From assembly GCA_020072565.1 (NCBI GenBank), contig JAIQGI010000003.1:1-64000 (forward strand): a stretch of 64,000 bases of DNA. The letters are read 5' to 3'. The notes beneath the pieces are model-generated. The model was not told the origin of the DNA. It saw nothing but the letters and a program-made list of their open reading frames with translations, and did no database searches. Origin of the DNA: Terriglobia bacterium (lineage in GTDB: Bacteria > Acidobacteriota > UBA6911). A program made the position numbers and the translations under genes. Positions within the stretch are counted from its first letter, which is position 1. Every line of letters begins with the position of its first letter. This document shows positions 1 to 9,825 of the stretch, one piece after another.

Positions 1-139
<139 letters not shown>

Positions 140-159
140 GGAAACCTCCAGACTCCTGC

Positions 160-2253
<2,094 letters not shown>

Positions 2254-2267
2254 CTTGTGCTGCCTCG

Positions 2268-2738
2268 TTACCACCGATAATGAGCAAAAGCCTTGTTGGC
2301 TTCGGCCATCCGATGGGTGTCTTCCTTCTTCTTGATCGCCCCACCGCGATTGTTGGAAGCGTCCATGATTTCCGCAGCAAGCTTCTCCTTCATGGTCTTC
2401 TCGCTGCGGGCGCGGGCGTTGGAGATGATCCAGCGGATTGCCAGGGAAGTGCGCCGGTCCTGCGCCACTTCGACAGGCACCTGGTAGGTAGCGCCACCCA
2501 CGCGCCGGGACTTCACTTCCAGAACGGGCCTGACGGCGTCCATTGCCTTCTTGAACACCTTGACCGGATCATCTTTGGCCCGTTCCTTGATTGTATCCAA
2601 GGCACCGTAAAAATTGCTTTCAGCAACGCTCTTCTTCCCCGCGATCATCATGCAGCTGATGAATTTGGTGATGAGCGTGCTGCTGTAAATGGGATCCGGC
2701 AGGGTTTCCCGCTTTGGTACTTCTCTCCGCCTCGGCAT
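2268..2738 (-). CDS. rpsG: 30S ribosomal protein S7
   Basis: S7, a primary 16S rRNA-binding protein that nucleates assembly of the 30S head. The 156-residue product begins [10 protein letters not shown] and shows the family's conserved central helices ([20 protein letters not shown]-like IRWI). Length is normal. AGGAG lies about 10 bases upstream of the ATG. It follows rpsL by about 150 bases and is separated from the preferred fusA start by 14 bases, the standard str-operon arrangement. Confidence 0.97.
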   Translation of the reverse strand: MPRRREVPKRETLPDPIYSSTLITKFISCMMIAGKKSVAESNFYGALDTIKERAKDDPVKVFKKAMDAVRPVLEVKSRRVGGATYQVPVEVAQDRRTSLAIRWIISNARARSEKTMKEKLAAEIMDASNNRGGAIKKKEDTHRMAEANKAFAHYRW

Positions 2739-2890
2739 ACCTGAAGATCTCCTGCTACCTCTTTTAATAATTCCGGTTCGCCCTGGGATAAGAAATGCTT
2801 CCCCAGAGAGCGAAACTCGTCGGCTCTGGCAAATGCCTTCCGAAGATTCTCGCGGGGCGTGAACCCTAAGACGGCTTTTTGAAGGAGTGG

Positions 2891-3265
2891 TTAGCTTTTG
2901 GGCCGCTTGGCACCATACTTGGAGCGGGATTGCTTGCGCTCCTGGACTCCGACGGAATCCAGAGTTCCCCGCACCACATGGTAGCGCACCCCAGGAAGGT
3001 CCTTGACACGTCCACCGCGGATCAAAACGATGGAGTGTTCCTGCAGGTTGTGCCCGACCCCCGGAATGTAGGTAGTCACCTCAATCCCGTTGGTGAGCCG
3101 GACACGGGCAACTTTGCGAAGAGCTGAGTTCGGTTTCTTGGGTGTGGATGTGTACACCCGAGTGCAGACTCCTCGCCGTTGCGGACTCCCCTGTAAAGCC
3201 GGACTCTTCGTCTTATAACGAATCTTCTTTCGGCCAGATCGAACCAGCTGATTGAAGGTTGGCAA
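2891..3265 (-). CDS. rpsL: 30S ribosomal protein S12 (TTG start)
   Basis: S12 of the decoding centre. The frame is open to 3328, but the family's N-terminus is MPTFNQLVR, which places the start at a TTG codon at 3265 (LPTFNQLVR in the raw translation). AGGAG lies about 9 bases before it, which decides the start and gives 124 residues, the usual length. The [11 protein letters not shown] and [12 protein letters not shown] loops, where streptomycin-resistance mutations occur, carry the ordinary lysines. First gene of the str operon, about 90 bases downstream of the promoter at 3356-3384. Confidence 0.95.
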   Translation of the reverse strand: MPTFNQLVRSGRKKIRYKTKSPALQGSPQRRGVCTRVYTSTPKKPNSALRKVARVRLTNGIEVTTYIPGVGHNLQEHSIVLIRGGRVKDLPGVRYHVVRGTLDSVGVQERKQSRSKYGAKRPKS

Positions 3266-3355
3266 ACTCTTTTCTCCTTTACCTTCTGCAATGGCCAGAC
3301 GCTGATATTGCCCTACCGAGGACAGCACGCCTGAACCATAGGGAAAAACCGCTCA

Positions 3356-3384
3356 AATGTAACAAAGAGGGTCTTATGTGTCAA
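3356..3384 (-). promoter_or_regulatory. Sigma70-type promoter of the str operon
   Basis: On the minus strand a perfect -35 TTGACA (3379-3384) is followed by a 17-base spacer and a -10 TACATT (3356-3361, 4 of 6 consensus). It points at rpsL, leaving a leader of about 80 bases. Directly upstream, CCTGTACAGG (3401-3410) is a perfect 10-base palindrome preceded by a repeated CCTGTACG; whether it binds a regulator is unknown. Confidence 0.7.
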
Positions 3385-3410
3385 GCAAATAGCCTGTACG
3401 CCTGTACAGG

Positions 3411-3724
3411 AAAAACCGCGCCGTGCGGCTACGAAAACAGGAATTCAGCACCCGGCACGTGGGCAACGGCTCTCCGGCAAATGGCCCAAATCGCCATCCG
3501 GCTGGTGGCCGCACGACCCCCTGCCCGCGCCAGGCCGCCACCACCCTGGGTCGTGCGCCGCGGCAGATGGCCTTCTTCCTTTGCCTGGTTGCTTCCGATT
3601 TTCCTGGGTAGATTTTTTGGCTCAAGCGGCCCGGGCGCCGTTAGGTAGATTGACGGATCATCGCACCTGCGCAGCCCCTCATTGGACCGGACGCAGAGGA
3701 CCTGCATAGTAAAGGAGAGAGAAA
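3411..3724. other. Intergenic region between the divergent rpsL and ssb genes
   Basis: About 310 bases, GC-rich, separating the str-operon promoter from ssb. Open frames here have proline/arginine-rich translations with no family resemblance and no convincing ribosome-binding site, so I call no gene. No strong plus-strand promoter was found for ssb. Confidence 0.5.
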
Positions 3725-4111
3725 ATGGGCAGCATGAACAAGGTCATTCTCATCGGGCGCCTGGGAAAGGACCCGGAGGATCGAGTCACCGCCGGAGGCA
3801 CTCGAGTGTCGAATTTCAGCCTGGCGACAAACCAGTTTCGCCCCGGCAACGGCAATGGCGCCGCACAGGAAACCACCGAGTGGCATCGGATCGCCGCATT
3901 CGGCAAAGCCGCAGAATTGTGCATCCAGTACCTGCATAAGGGGAGTCTGGTCTGCGTCGAGGGTTCCCTGCAGACACGCTCGTGGGAAAAACCGCCGGGT
4001 GAGCGCCACTATATGACGGAAATCATCGCCGCGCGGGTGACCTTTCTCGATACCAAAGCCAAAGGGTTGCCGCAGAGCGATGCCGCACCAGCCGAGGCCG
4101 ACGCATTTTGA
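3725..4111 (+). CDS. ssb: Single-stranded DNA-binding protein
   Basis: OB-fold single-strand DNA-binding protein acting in replication, repair and recombination. The 128-residue product begins MGSMNKVILIGRLGKDPE, continues with NFSLATN and TTEWHRIAAFGK and ends the OB fold with YMTEIIAARVTFL, the SSB hallmarks. AAAGGAG precedes the ATG. It is short: the flexible tail is only about 15 residues and ends EADAF rather than the DDDIPF-type acidic tip that binds partner proteins. A second paralogue elsewhere could carry the full tail. Stands alone before the penicillin-binding protein gene. Confidence 0.93.
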   Translation: MGSMNKVILIGRLGKDPEDRVTAGGTRVSNFSLATNQFRPGNGNGAAQETTEWHRIAAFGKAAELCIQYLHKGSLVCVEGSLQTRSWEKPPGERHYMTEIIAARVTFLDTKAKGLPQSDAAPAEADAF

Positions 4112-4186
4112 CACTTGAAGTGTGGACAGACACCATCGCGGGCGATGCCATCCGTCTATTCATTCGTCATTCGGTCTTCGCCATTC

Positions 4187-4195
4187 TGATATAAT
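4187..4195 (+). promoter_or_regulatory. Extended -10 promoter, probably giving a leaderless mRNA
   Basis: TGATATAAT: a perfect TATAAT at 4190-4195 preceded by the TG of an extended -10 element, with no recognisable -35. Transcription would begin about 4202-4203, only a few bases before the ATG at 4206, so the penicillin-binding protein message would be essentially leaderless. The same nine bases occur upstream of the fumarase gene. Confidence 0.5.
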
Positions 4196-4205
4196 TCGCT
4201 GCGAC

Positions 4206-6473
4206 ATGCTATCAGCAGGACTTCGGGTACAGAAACGACGCCGGCTGCCCCGGTGGCTTTATGGGCTGTTCGGAATCCTGGCGATGTTTTTCGCTCTGGC
4301 CGGGATTGCTTTCGGCGTTCTGCTCGGATACGAGTACAACCTTCCCAAGATCCAGAGTCTCGAGGATTTCCGTCCTGACGTCATCACGGATCTTTACTCC
4401 GACGACAACAAGGTCATAGGGGAATTTGCCATCGAGCGGCGCATCGTGGTCACCTACGAGGAGATCCCAGCATACCTGCAGCTGGCAATCCTGGCAGCCG
4501 AGGACGAGAGGTTCTTCAGTCATTCCGGAATCGATTATCTGGCCACGCTCCGGGCGGTCTACAAAGACATCATTTCGATGGAACGCGCGGAAGGAGCCAG
4601 CACGATCACGCAGCAGCTCTCGCGTCTCCTCATGGGCAACACCGAGAAAACCTTCGATCGCAAGGTTAAGGAGCTCCTCATCGCCTGGAAGATCGAGAAA
4701 AGATATTCAAAGCGGCAGATCTTTACGCTCTACTGCAACCAGCACTACTTCGGCCACGGCGCATTCGGCGTCGCCGCGGCGGCGGACACTTACTTCGGCA
4801 AACAGCTCAAGGACGTCACGCTCGATGAATGTGCGATGATTGCGGGACTGCCGAGGAACGTCTCGATCTACTCTCCGTTGATGCACCCGAATGCGGCGCT
4901 TGCCCGCCGCAACTATATCCTTGATCGCATGGTCGCCGAAAAGATGATCTCGGCCGGTACGGCCAAGGAAGCCAAGGCTAAGCCGCTGATGCTGAAACCG
5001 CGCACGCGCAACACGGATCTGGCGCCTTACTTCGTCGAATGGGTGCGCCAGTCGCTGGCGGACCGTTACACGACCGATGCCATCTGGCGCAAGGGCCTGC
5101 GGGTCTATACGACCTTGAATATCGACATGCAGACCGCAGCGAATAAGGCGCTGCGCGAGGGTTTGCGCAGCCTGGATAAAAAACGCGGCTGGCGCGGACC
5201 CATCACGAACGTGCTCAAGGATCCTTCGGTGCGGCTCGAAACCTATGCCCATCCGGACTGGCGTTCCCTTCTGCGCCCGGGCGACCAGGCGACCGGGCTG
5301 GTCGAGAGTGTCGACGACCCGCAGATGACGGTCAGGATCGGCAAATACCGCGCCACGCTGGGTCCCAAGGAAATCGCCTGGACCAAGGCCAAAGTGCCGT
5401 CACAAATCCTCAAGGGCGGGGACCTCGCAACCTTTCAGGTCACCGCGCTCGACGACGTCCATAAAACCGCCACTGTCGTGCTGGACCAGATCCCTGAGGC
5501 GCAGGGGGCACTGATCACTCTGGACAACGCCACCGGAGAGATCAAAGCCATGGTCGGAGGCTACGATTTCGAAACCAGTGAGTTCAATCGTGCCACCCAG
5601 GCGTGGCGCCAGGTCGGCTCCACCTTCAAGCCGTTCGTCTACTCGACCGCCTTGGAAATAGGAATGGATCCGGAAAGCACCATCATGGACGAGCCCGTCA
5701 GTTTTACCGACGCACTGGGAAGGGTGTGGAATCCGGTAAATTACGACGGCAAATACAAGGGCCAAATCACGCTGCACGAGGCGCTGATCGAATCACGCAA
5801 TGTGCCTACCATCAAGCTGGCCTCAGAAATCGGGATCAAGACGGTGCTGGTGATGGCGAGACGATTCGGCCTGACCGGCCAGTTGGAGCCCTATCTGCCG
5901 CTGGCCATTGGAGCCTGCCAGGCCACGCCCCTGGAAATGGCCACGGCTTTCACCGTTTTCCCCAACCTGGGAATCCAGCCGAAACCTTACTTCATCCGCA
6001 AAATAGAAGACTACGACCACGTCAAGAAGGAACAGGCGGAACCACGGACGCACAAAGTTCTCGAACCCGACATCGCAGAGCAGATGCTGAGCCTGCTGCA
6101 GGATGTGGTGCAGAACGGCACCGCCAAGGCAGCTAAATCAATGAGTCGTCCCCTGGGCGGAAAGACCGGCACTACCAACGACTTTGCCGATGCCTGGTTC
6201 GTTGGCTTCAGCCCCTCGATCACCACCGCCGTATGGGTCGGATTCGATTCCAAGAGAACGCTGGGTGACAAGGAAGCCGGAGCCGTCGTCGCACTGCCCA
6301 TCTGGATGCAGTTCATGCAGGAAATCCTCAAGGGCAAACCGGTCGAGGCGTTTCCGACTCTGGAAATCCTCACCAACCTGTCAGCAGCCGGAAACCAGGA
6401 GATCAATCCGATCAAGCCCAAGAAGCTGTTCGTCGAGGATCTTCCGGGATCCACCCGGGCCCGCAAAAAATGA
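4206..6473 (+). CDS. Class A penicillin-binding protein 1A (transglycosylase/transpeptidase)
   Basis: Bifunctional peptidoglycan synthase, 755 residues from the ATG at 4206. A basic N-terminus and one membrane helix (about residues 18-40) anchor it. The GT51 glycosyltransferase domain shows EDERFFSH (about 98-105), GASTITQQLSR (about 130) and GHGAFGVAAAADTYFGK. The transpeptidase domain has the serine motif STFK at about 472, SRN, and KTGTT at about 653. The frame extends upstream to 4122, but those residues are unlike the family. No ribosome-binding site precedes 4206; an extended -10 element lies immediately upstream, so a leaderless transcript is likely. Confidence 0.93.
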   Translation: MLSAGLRVQKRRRLPRWLYGLFGILAMFFALAGIAFGVLLGYEYNLPKIQSLEDFRPDVITDLYSDDNKVIGEFAIERRIVVTYEEIPAYLQLAILAAEDERFFSHSGIDYLATLRAVYKDIISMERAEGASTITQQLSRLLMGNTEKTFDRKVKELLIAWKIEKRYSKRQIFTLYCNQHYFGHGAFGVAAAADTYFGKQLKDVTLDECAMIAGLPRNVSIYSPLMHPNAALARRNYILDRMVAEKMISAGTAKEAKAKPLMLKPRTRNTDLAPYFVEWVRQSLADRYTTDAIWRKGLRVYTTLNIDMQTAANKALREGLRSLDKKRGWRGPITNVLKDPSVRLETYAHPDWRSLLRPGDQATGLVESVDDPQMTVRIGKYRATLGPKEIAWTKAKVPSQILKGGDLATFQVTALDDVHKTATVVLDQIPEAQGALITLDNATGEIKAMVGGYDFETSEFNRATQAWRQVGSTFKPFVYSTALEIGMDPESTIMDEPVSFTDALGRVWNPVNYDGKYKGQITLHEALIESRNVPTIKLASEIGIKTVLVMARRFGLTGQLEPYLPLAIGACQATPLEMATAFTVFPNLGIQPKPYFIRKIEDYDHVKKEQAEPRTHKVLEPDIAEQMLSLLQDVVQNGTAKAAKSMSRPLGGKTGTTNDFADAWFVGFSPSITTAVWVGFDSKRTLGDKEAGAVVALPIWMQFMQEILKGKPVEAFPTLEILTNLSAAGNQEINPIKPKKLFVEDLPGSTRARKK

Positions 6474-6526
6474 CGGGATGCTCTGAAACCCTGCCGCAAT
6501 CCCATCGCAAATGGAGGCGGCCCGGT

Positions 6527-7501
6527 TCAGCGGTCGCGTTCTACAATGTACTCCGGGATGGCCATCAGCGCATCGCGCGCCTGACAATCAGGGCAATCGG
6601 CAAGATACCCTTTGGCCTGACGGGCATACTCATGGGCCTTTTCGAGAACCCGATCCGCGGTTCCATATTGCCGCACCAGGTCCAGAACTTTATCCCGATG
6701 GACACCGCCGAAACCGTCTTCACGAATGATGGTCCGTATCAGCTCACGATGTTCCGGTTCTCCGTCACGCATCAGGTAAATCAGGGGGAGAGTCAGCTTC
6801 CCTTCCTTCAGGTCACTGCAAACAGGCTTCCCCAGAGTGCTTTCGTCGGAAGTAATGTCGAGGACGTCGTCGACCATTTGGAAGGCCATGCCCACGTTCA
6901 GGCCGTAGAGCCTGAGAGCTTCCTCCTGTTCCCCGCTCGCCGAACCCAGAATGCCCCCCATCTGAGTGCACGCCGAGAAAAGGAAAGCCGTTTTGCGCAT
7001 CGAAATGTCCAGATGCTGCGCCTCGGTCACGTCGGGGTTCCGGCTCACGCTCAGCTGGATAAGCTCGCCTTCGATCATTTTTCTGGTCACGCTGGTAAGA
7101 ATGTCGAGGATCTTGAAGTGCCGCTCGCCCAGAGCCATCTGGAACGAGGTCATGTAGAGCCAGTCTCCCATCAGGACAGTGATCTCGTTTCCCCAATGAG
7201 CGTTGACGGAAGCGTGACCGCGGCGCATCTTGGCGTCATCGATGATGTCGTCGTGCACCAGAGTGGCGGAGTGAATCATCTCAACGACTGCACCGAGCCT
7301 GTGGCAAGCGGGCCCCTCGAACCCGCACATCCGTGAACTCAACAGGAGCATCGCGGGGCGGATGCGCTTGCCACCGCTGTCATGAATGTAGCGGCCAATC
7401 CGCTCGATGAGTTGCACATTGGAACTCGACTGGCGGTACAGCTCCTGTTCGACTTGTGCCAGCCCCTTTTCAACCAGCTTGTAGAAATCTTGTGGATTCA
7501 A
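6527..7501 (-). CDS. Polyprenyl (octaprenyl/heptaprenyl-type) diphosphate synthase
   Basis: Trans-isoprenyl diphosphate synthase that extends farnesyl diphosphate with isopentenyl units to build the quinone side chain. The 324-residue product carries GGKRIRP (43-49), the first aspartate-rich motif DDIID (84-88) and the second DDVLD (211-215), plus the GEL/KT residues of the family. The start is a TTG at 7501 (NPQDFYKL follows), with GAAGAG upstream; no better start is available. Chain length cannot be read from the sequence. Convergent with the penicillin-binding protein gene. Confidence 0.92.
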   Translation of the reverse strand: MNPQDFYKLVEKGLAQVEQELYRQSSSNVQLIERIGRYIHDSGGKRIRPAMLLLSSRMCGFEGPACHRLGAVVEMIHSATLVHDDIIDDAKMRRGHASVNAHWGNEITVLMGDWLYMTSFQMALGERHFKILDILTSVTRKMIEGELIQLSVSRNPDVTEAQHLDISMRKTAFLFSACTQMGGILGSASGEQEEALRLYGLNVGMAFQMVDDVLDITSDESTLGKPVCSDLKEGKLTLPLIYLMRDGEPEHRELIRTIIREDGFGGVHRDKVLDLVRQYGTADRVLEKAHEYARQAKGYLADCPDCQARDALMAIPEYIVERDR

Positions 7502-7835
7502 ATTGCACTCTTCACTGCGTTGTTCCGAACCTGTTCAATGTCGCATTGATCTTATCACAGGTTGACAGCCGGCGCTGGAATAGCCGCCGCGTCGGGTGGG
7601 CATCGGTATCACGACCGCACTTGCGGCCGTTCCGCAGCCGAAAAACACTGGATCCCCTTCGATGGCGATCGCAATCCTGACGGGATTCAAGACGCTGATC
7701 CTGCACGAGCATGGTCTCCCGCGGGGCTCGCGTAGTCTGACCTTTCCCGCGCGGGAACTTCGGAAACGGCGCGCCGGATGCGAGCCGGAGCGCAATGCGA
7801 AGTGACGATTATGAGGCAGATCCGCACGCCATCCT
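7502..7835. other. Intergenic region with no supported gene
   Basis: About 330 bases between two minus-strand genes. Open frames give arginine/proline-rich translations without ribosome-binding sites. The stretch around 7640-7700 contains alternating GATCG/ATCGC runs that look like a degenerate dispersed repeat rather than coding sequence. No tRNA or clear terminator was seen. Confidence 0.4.
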
Positions 7836-8228
7836 TCACTTGAGCAGGGCGCCGTTGGGAACATCTTCGGCAAAGGTGGCCAGGATCGGGCGTTCACCTG
7901 CGGTCGCCGCGAGGACCATGCCATCGGATACGATGCCCATGAGTTTGGCGGGCTTCAGATTGGCCACAAGGATGATCTTCCGGTTGAGCAGATCCGCCGG
8001 CTCATAAGCCCCGGCAATCCCCGCCACCACCTGGCGCATTTCGGAACCGATGTCCACCCGCATTTTTATGAGCTTGCGCGAACCTTCCACCCTCTCGGCT
8101 TCCAGGATCTGGCCCACCCTCATCTCGACTCTGGCAAAATCTTCAATGCCGATTTTTGACGCTGCAGGCGGCTGGGGCGGAGGGGCGACAGGTTCCTGTG
8201 TCGGTGGGTCGTGTTTGTCTTCAGGCAT
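7836..8228 (-). CDS. Free-standing tRNA-binding domain protein (Trbp111/CsaA/MetRS C-terminal type)
   Basis: A 130-residue protein with a proline-rich N-terminal 25 residues followed by one OB-fold tRNA-binding domain: IEDFARVEMRVGQILEAERV, GSRKLIKMRVDIG and ANLKPAKLMGIVSDGMVLAA are the family signature. This domain is normally the C-terminus of methionyl-tRNA synthetase or a separate dimeric tRNA-binding/chaperone protein; no synthetase gene adjoins it here. The start is the ATG at 8228, nine bases after GGAGG; the TTG at 8237 abuts that site and is rejected. It lies downstream of larC, separated from it by a strong terminator. Confidence 0.85.
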   Translation of the reverse strand: MPEDKHDPPTQEPVAPPPQPPAASKIGIEDFARVEMRVGQILEAERVEGSRKLIKMRVDIGSEMRQVVAGIAGAYEPADLLNRKIILVANLKPAKLMGIVSDGMVLAATAGERPILATFAEDVPNGALLK

Positions 8229-8266
8229 CTCTAACAACCTCCGGTTACGTATTCACGAAATGCACG

Positions 8267-8293
8267 AAAAACACGAGAGGGCTCTCGTGTTTT
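8267..8293 (-). terminator. Rho-independent terminator after larC
   Basis: Read on the minus strand, an 11-bp stem (8268-8278 with 8283-8293) with a four-base loop is followed by TTTTTCG. It starts 17 bases after the larC stop. The stem bases CACGAGAG/CTCTCGTG make it one of the strongest hairpins in the window. Confidence 0.7.
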
Positions 8294-8309
8294 CCCGGTA
8301 ATGAGCGGA

Positions 8310-9539
8310 TTACGAACTTTGATCCAGATCGAGGAAGGCCCGCGAAGCGGCGGCCATAACATCCTTCAGGGCTGCACCCGTTTCCAGCGCCAGACGGCGG
8401 CAGCATTCATACTCCGGTGCGTAGTTCACCCGCCGCCCGTCCCGGAAAGACACCTTGATCGTAACCGCGCCGTATACAGTGTTCACCTCCACAAATTCAC
8501 GGTCGAGCGTTTTACGCCGGGCGAGCAGGCATCGGATACCGATGGTCGTCGTTTCCGCAAAAATAAGCGCGGCCATGGCGTCGACCTGATCGGGATTGCA
8601 CACTACCGAGAGCAGCATGCCGGGCCGATTTTTCTTCATCTGCGCCGGGACGGCAAAAACGTCAAGCGCACCGGCTTCCAGGGCCTTCTCCTGAAAGTAG
8701 CCGTACACCTGGGGGCTCATGTCATCCACCGTTGCCTCGATAATCGCGACTTCATCACCGTGCGCATGGCCAGAGTCCATTGCCGCCTCTTCACCCAGGG
8801 TCACTCTCAGGACATTTGCGACACCTGGGATATCCCTGCTCCCCGCGCCGTAACCGATGCGGCTGACCCTCATCGGCGGCCGTGGTCCAAAGCTCTCCGC
8901 CATGGTTACCAGGAGAGCCGCGCCCGTCGGCGTGGTCAATTCGCCCGCTTTCACAGCCGCGTAGATGGGGACGCCCTTGAGCAGTTCCACTGTCGCTGGC
9001 CCCGGCGCGGGATAAACGCCGTGCCTGCATTCGAGCGTGCCCTGTCCGACATTGACATCCCCAGAAATCACACGCACCGGCATCAGTTCTTCGATGGCCA
9101 CCACGGTTCCGACCATGTCGACGATGGAATCGACGGCGCCGACTTCATGGAAGTGCACATCGTCCGGCTGCTGGTTGTGAATCCTGCCTTCGGCTTCCGC
9201 CAGCTTGTGAAATGCTTCCATTGATTTTTGCCTGGCCCAGTCGGACAGCCCGCTGGATTCGATCATGGCGCGGATATCGCGGAAGCTGCGGTGAGCCTGG
9301 CCATGCGCCCCCTGCTCATGGCGTTGAACGTCGAACTTTGTGGCCTGGATGCCGGCGCGTGAGCAGCTAGTGGCCGAGAGACTGTAGCCTCCCAAAGTCA
9401 GCAGCTGCAGCTTCTGCTCCAGCCGCACGAGATCCATGCCGAGGTCGAGCAAAGCACCCAGCAGCATGTCGCCGCTTATGCCTGAAAACGGTTCGATGAA
9501 GAGGATCCTCCCGGATCGTTTTCCCTCGTCGGATGTCAT
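8310..9539 (-). CDS. larC: Nickel pincer cofactor biosynthesis protein LarC
   Basis: LarC inserts nickel into the dithiolated nicotinate mononucleotide cofactor used by lactate racemase and related enzymes, a CTP-dependent step. The 409-residue product begins with the family motif FIEPFSGISGDMLLGALLDLG and contains HFHEVGAVDSIVDMVG and a TPTGAALL segment, all typical of the full-length LarC/DUF111 family. An ATG at 9539 is used. No larB, larE or larA homologue lies in the window, so the rest of the pathway must be elsewhere or absent. Confidence 0.9.
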   Translation of the reverse strand: MTSDEGKRSGRILFIEPFSGISGDMLLGALLDLGMDLVRLEQKLQLLTLGGYSLSATSCSRAGIQATKFDVQRHEQGAHGQAHRSFRDIRAMIESSGLSDWARQKSMEAFHKLAEAEGRIHNQQPDDVHFHEVGAVDSIVDMVGTVVAIEELMPVRVISGDVNVGQGTLECRHGVYPAPGPATVELLKGVPIYAAVKAGELTTPTGAALLVTMAESFGPRPPMRVSRIGYGAGSRDIPGVANVLRVTLGEEAAMDSGHAHGDEVAIIEATVDDMSPQVYGYFQEKALEAGALDVFAVPAQMKKNRPGMLLSVVCNPDQVDAMAALIFAETTTIGIRCLLARRKTLDREFVEVNTVYGAVTIKVSFRDGRRVNYAPEYECCRRLALETGAALKDVMAAASRAFLDLDQSS

Positions 9540-9761
9540 AAGCGTGGAGTCTAGGTGTCGTCCCGAGGTAAGTCAAGGCCTGCAAGACCTCGTGCGCCTA
9601 GCCTCGAGCTTCAGCAGCTCAACACAGAGGCCGCGGAGGACAACAGTGAGCGCAGAGCATTTTTGGCCCCAATCCGGAACCCCGTTCCTCCTGCGCGCTA
9701 ATCTTTTGCTGTTCAACAACATTTTAAAACAGGCCGGAATGTCCCCTTTTTCGCCGGCGCA

Positions 9762-9790
9762 TTGAATTGGCGGTGCCAGTAGGGTATGTT
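9762..9790 (+). promoter_or_regulatory. Sigma70-type promoter for argS
   Basis: TTGAAT (9762-9767), a 17-base spacer and TATGTT (9785-9790), four of six consensus in each box, pointing at the argS start 36 bases beyond. It is the best plus-strand promoter in the gap between the divergent larC and argS genes. Confidence 0.5.
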
Positions 9791-9825
9791 TTGTCGGCCC
9801 AGTCGTCTGAGGAAACCTATTTCCG

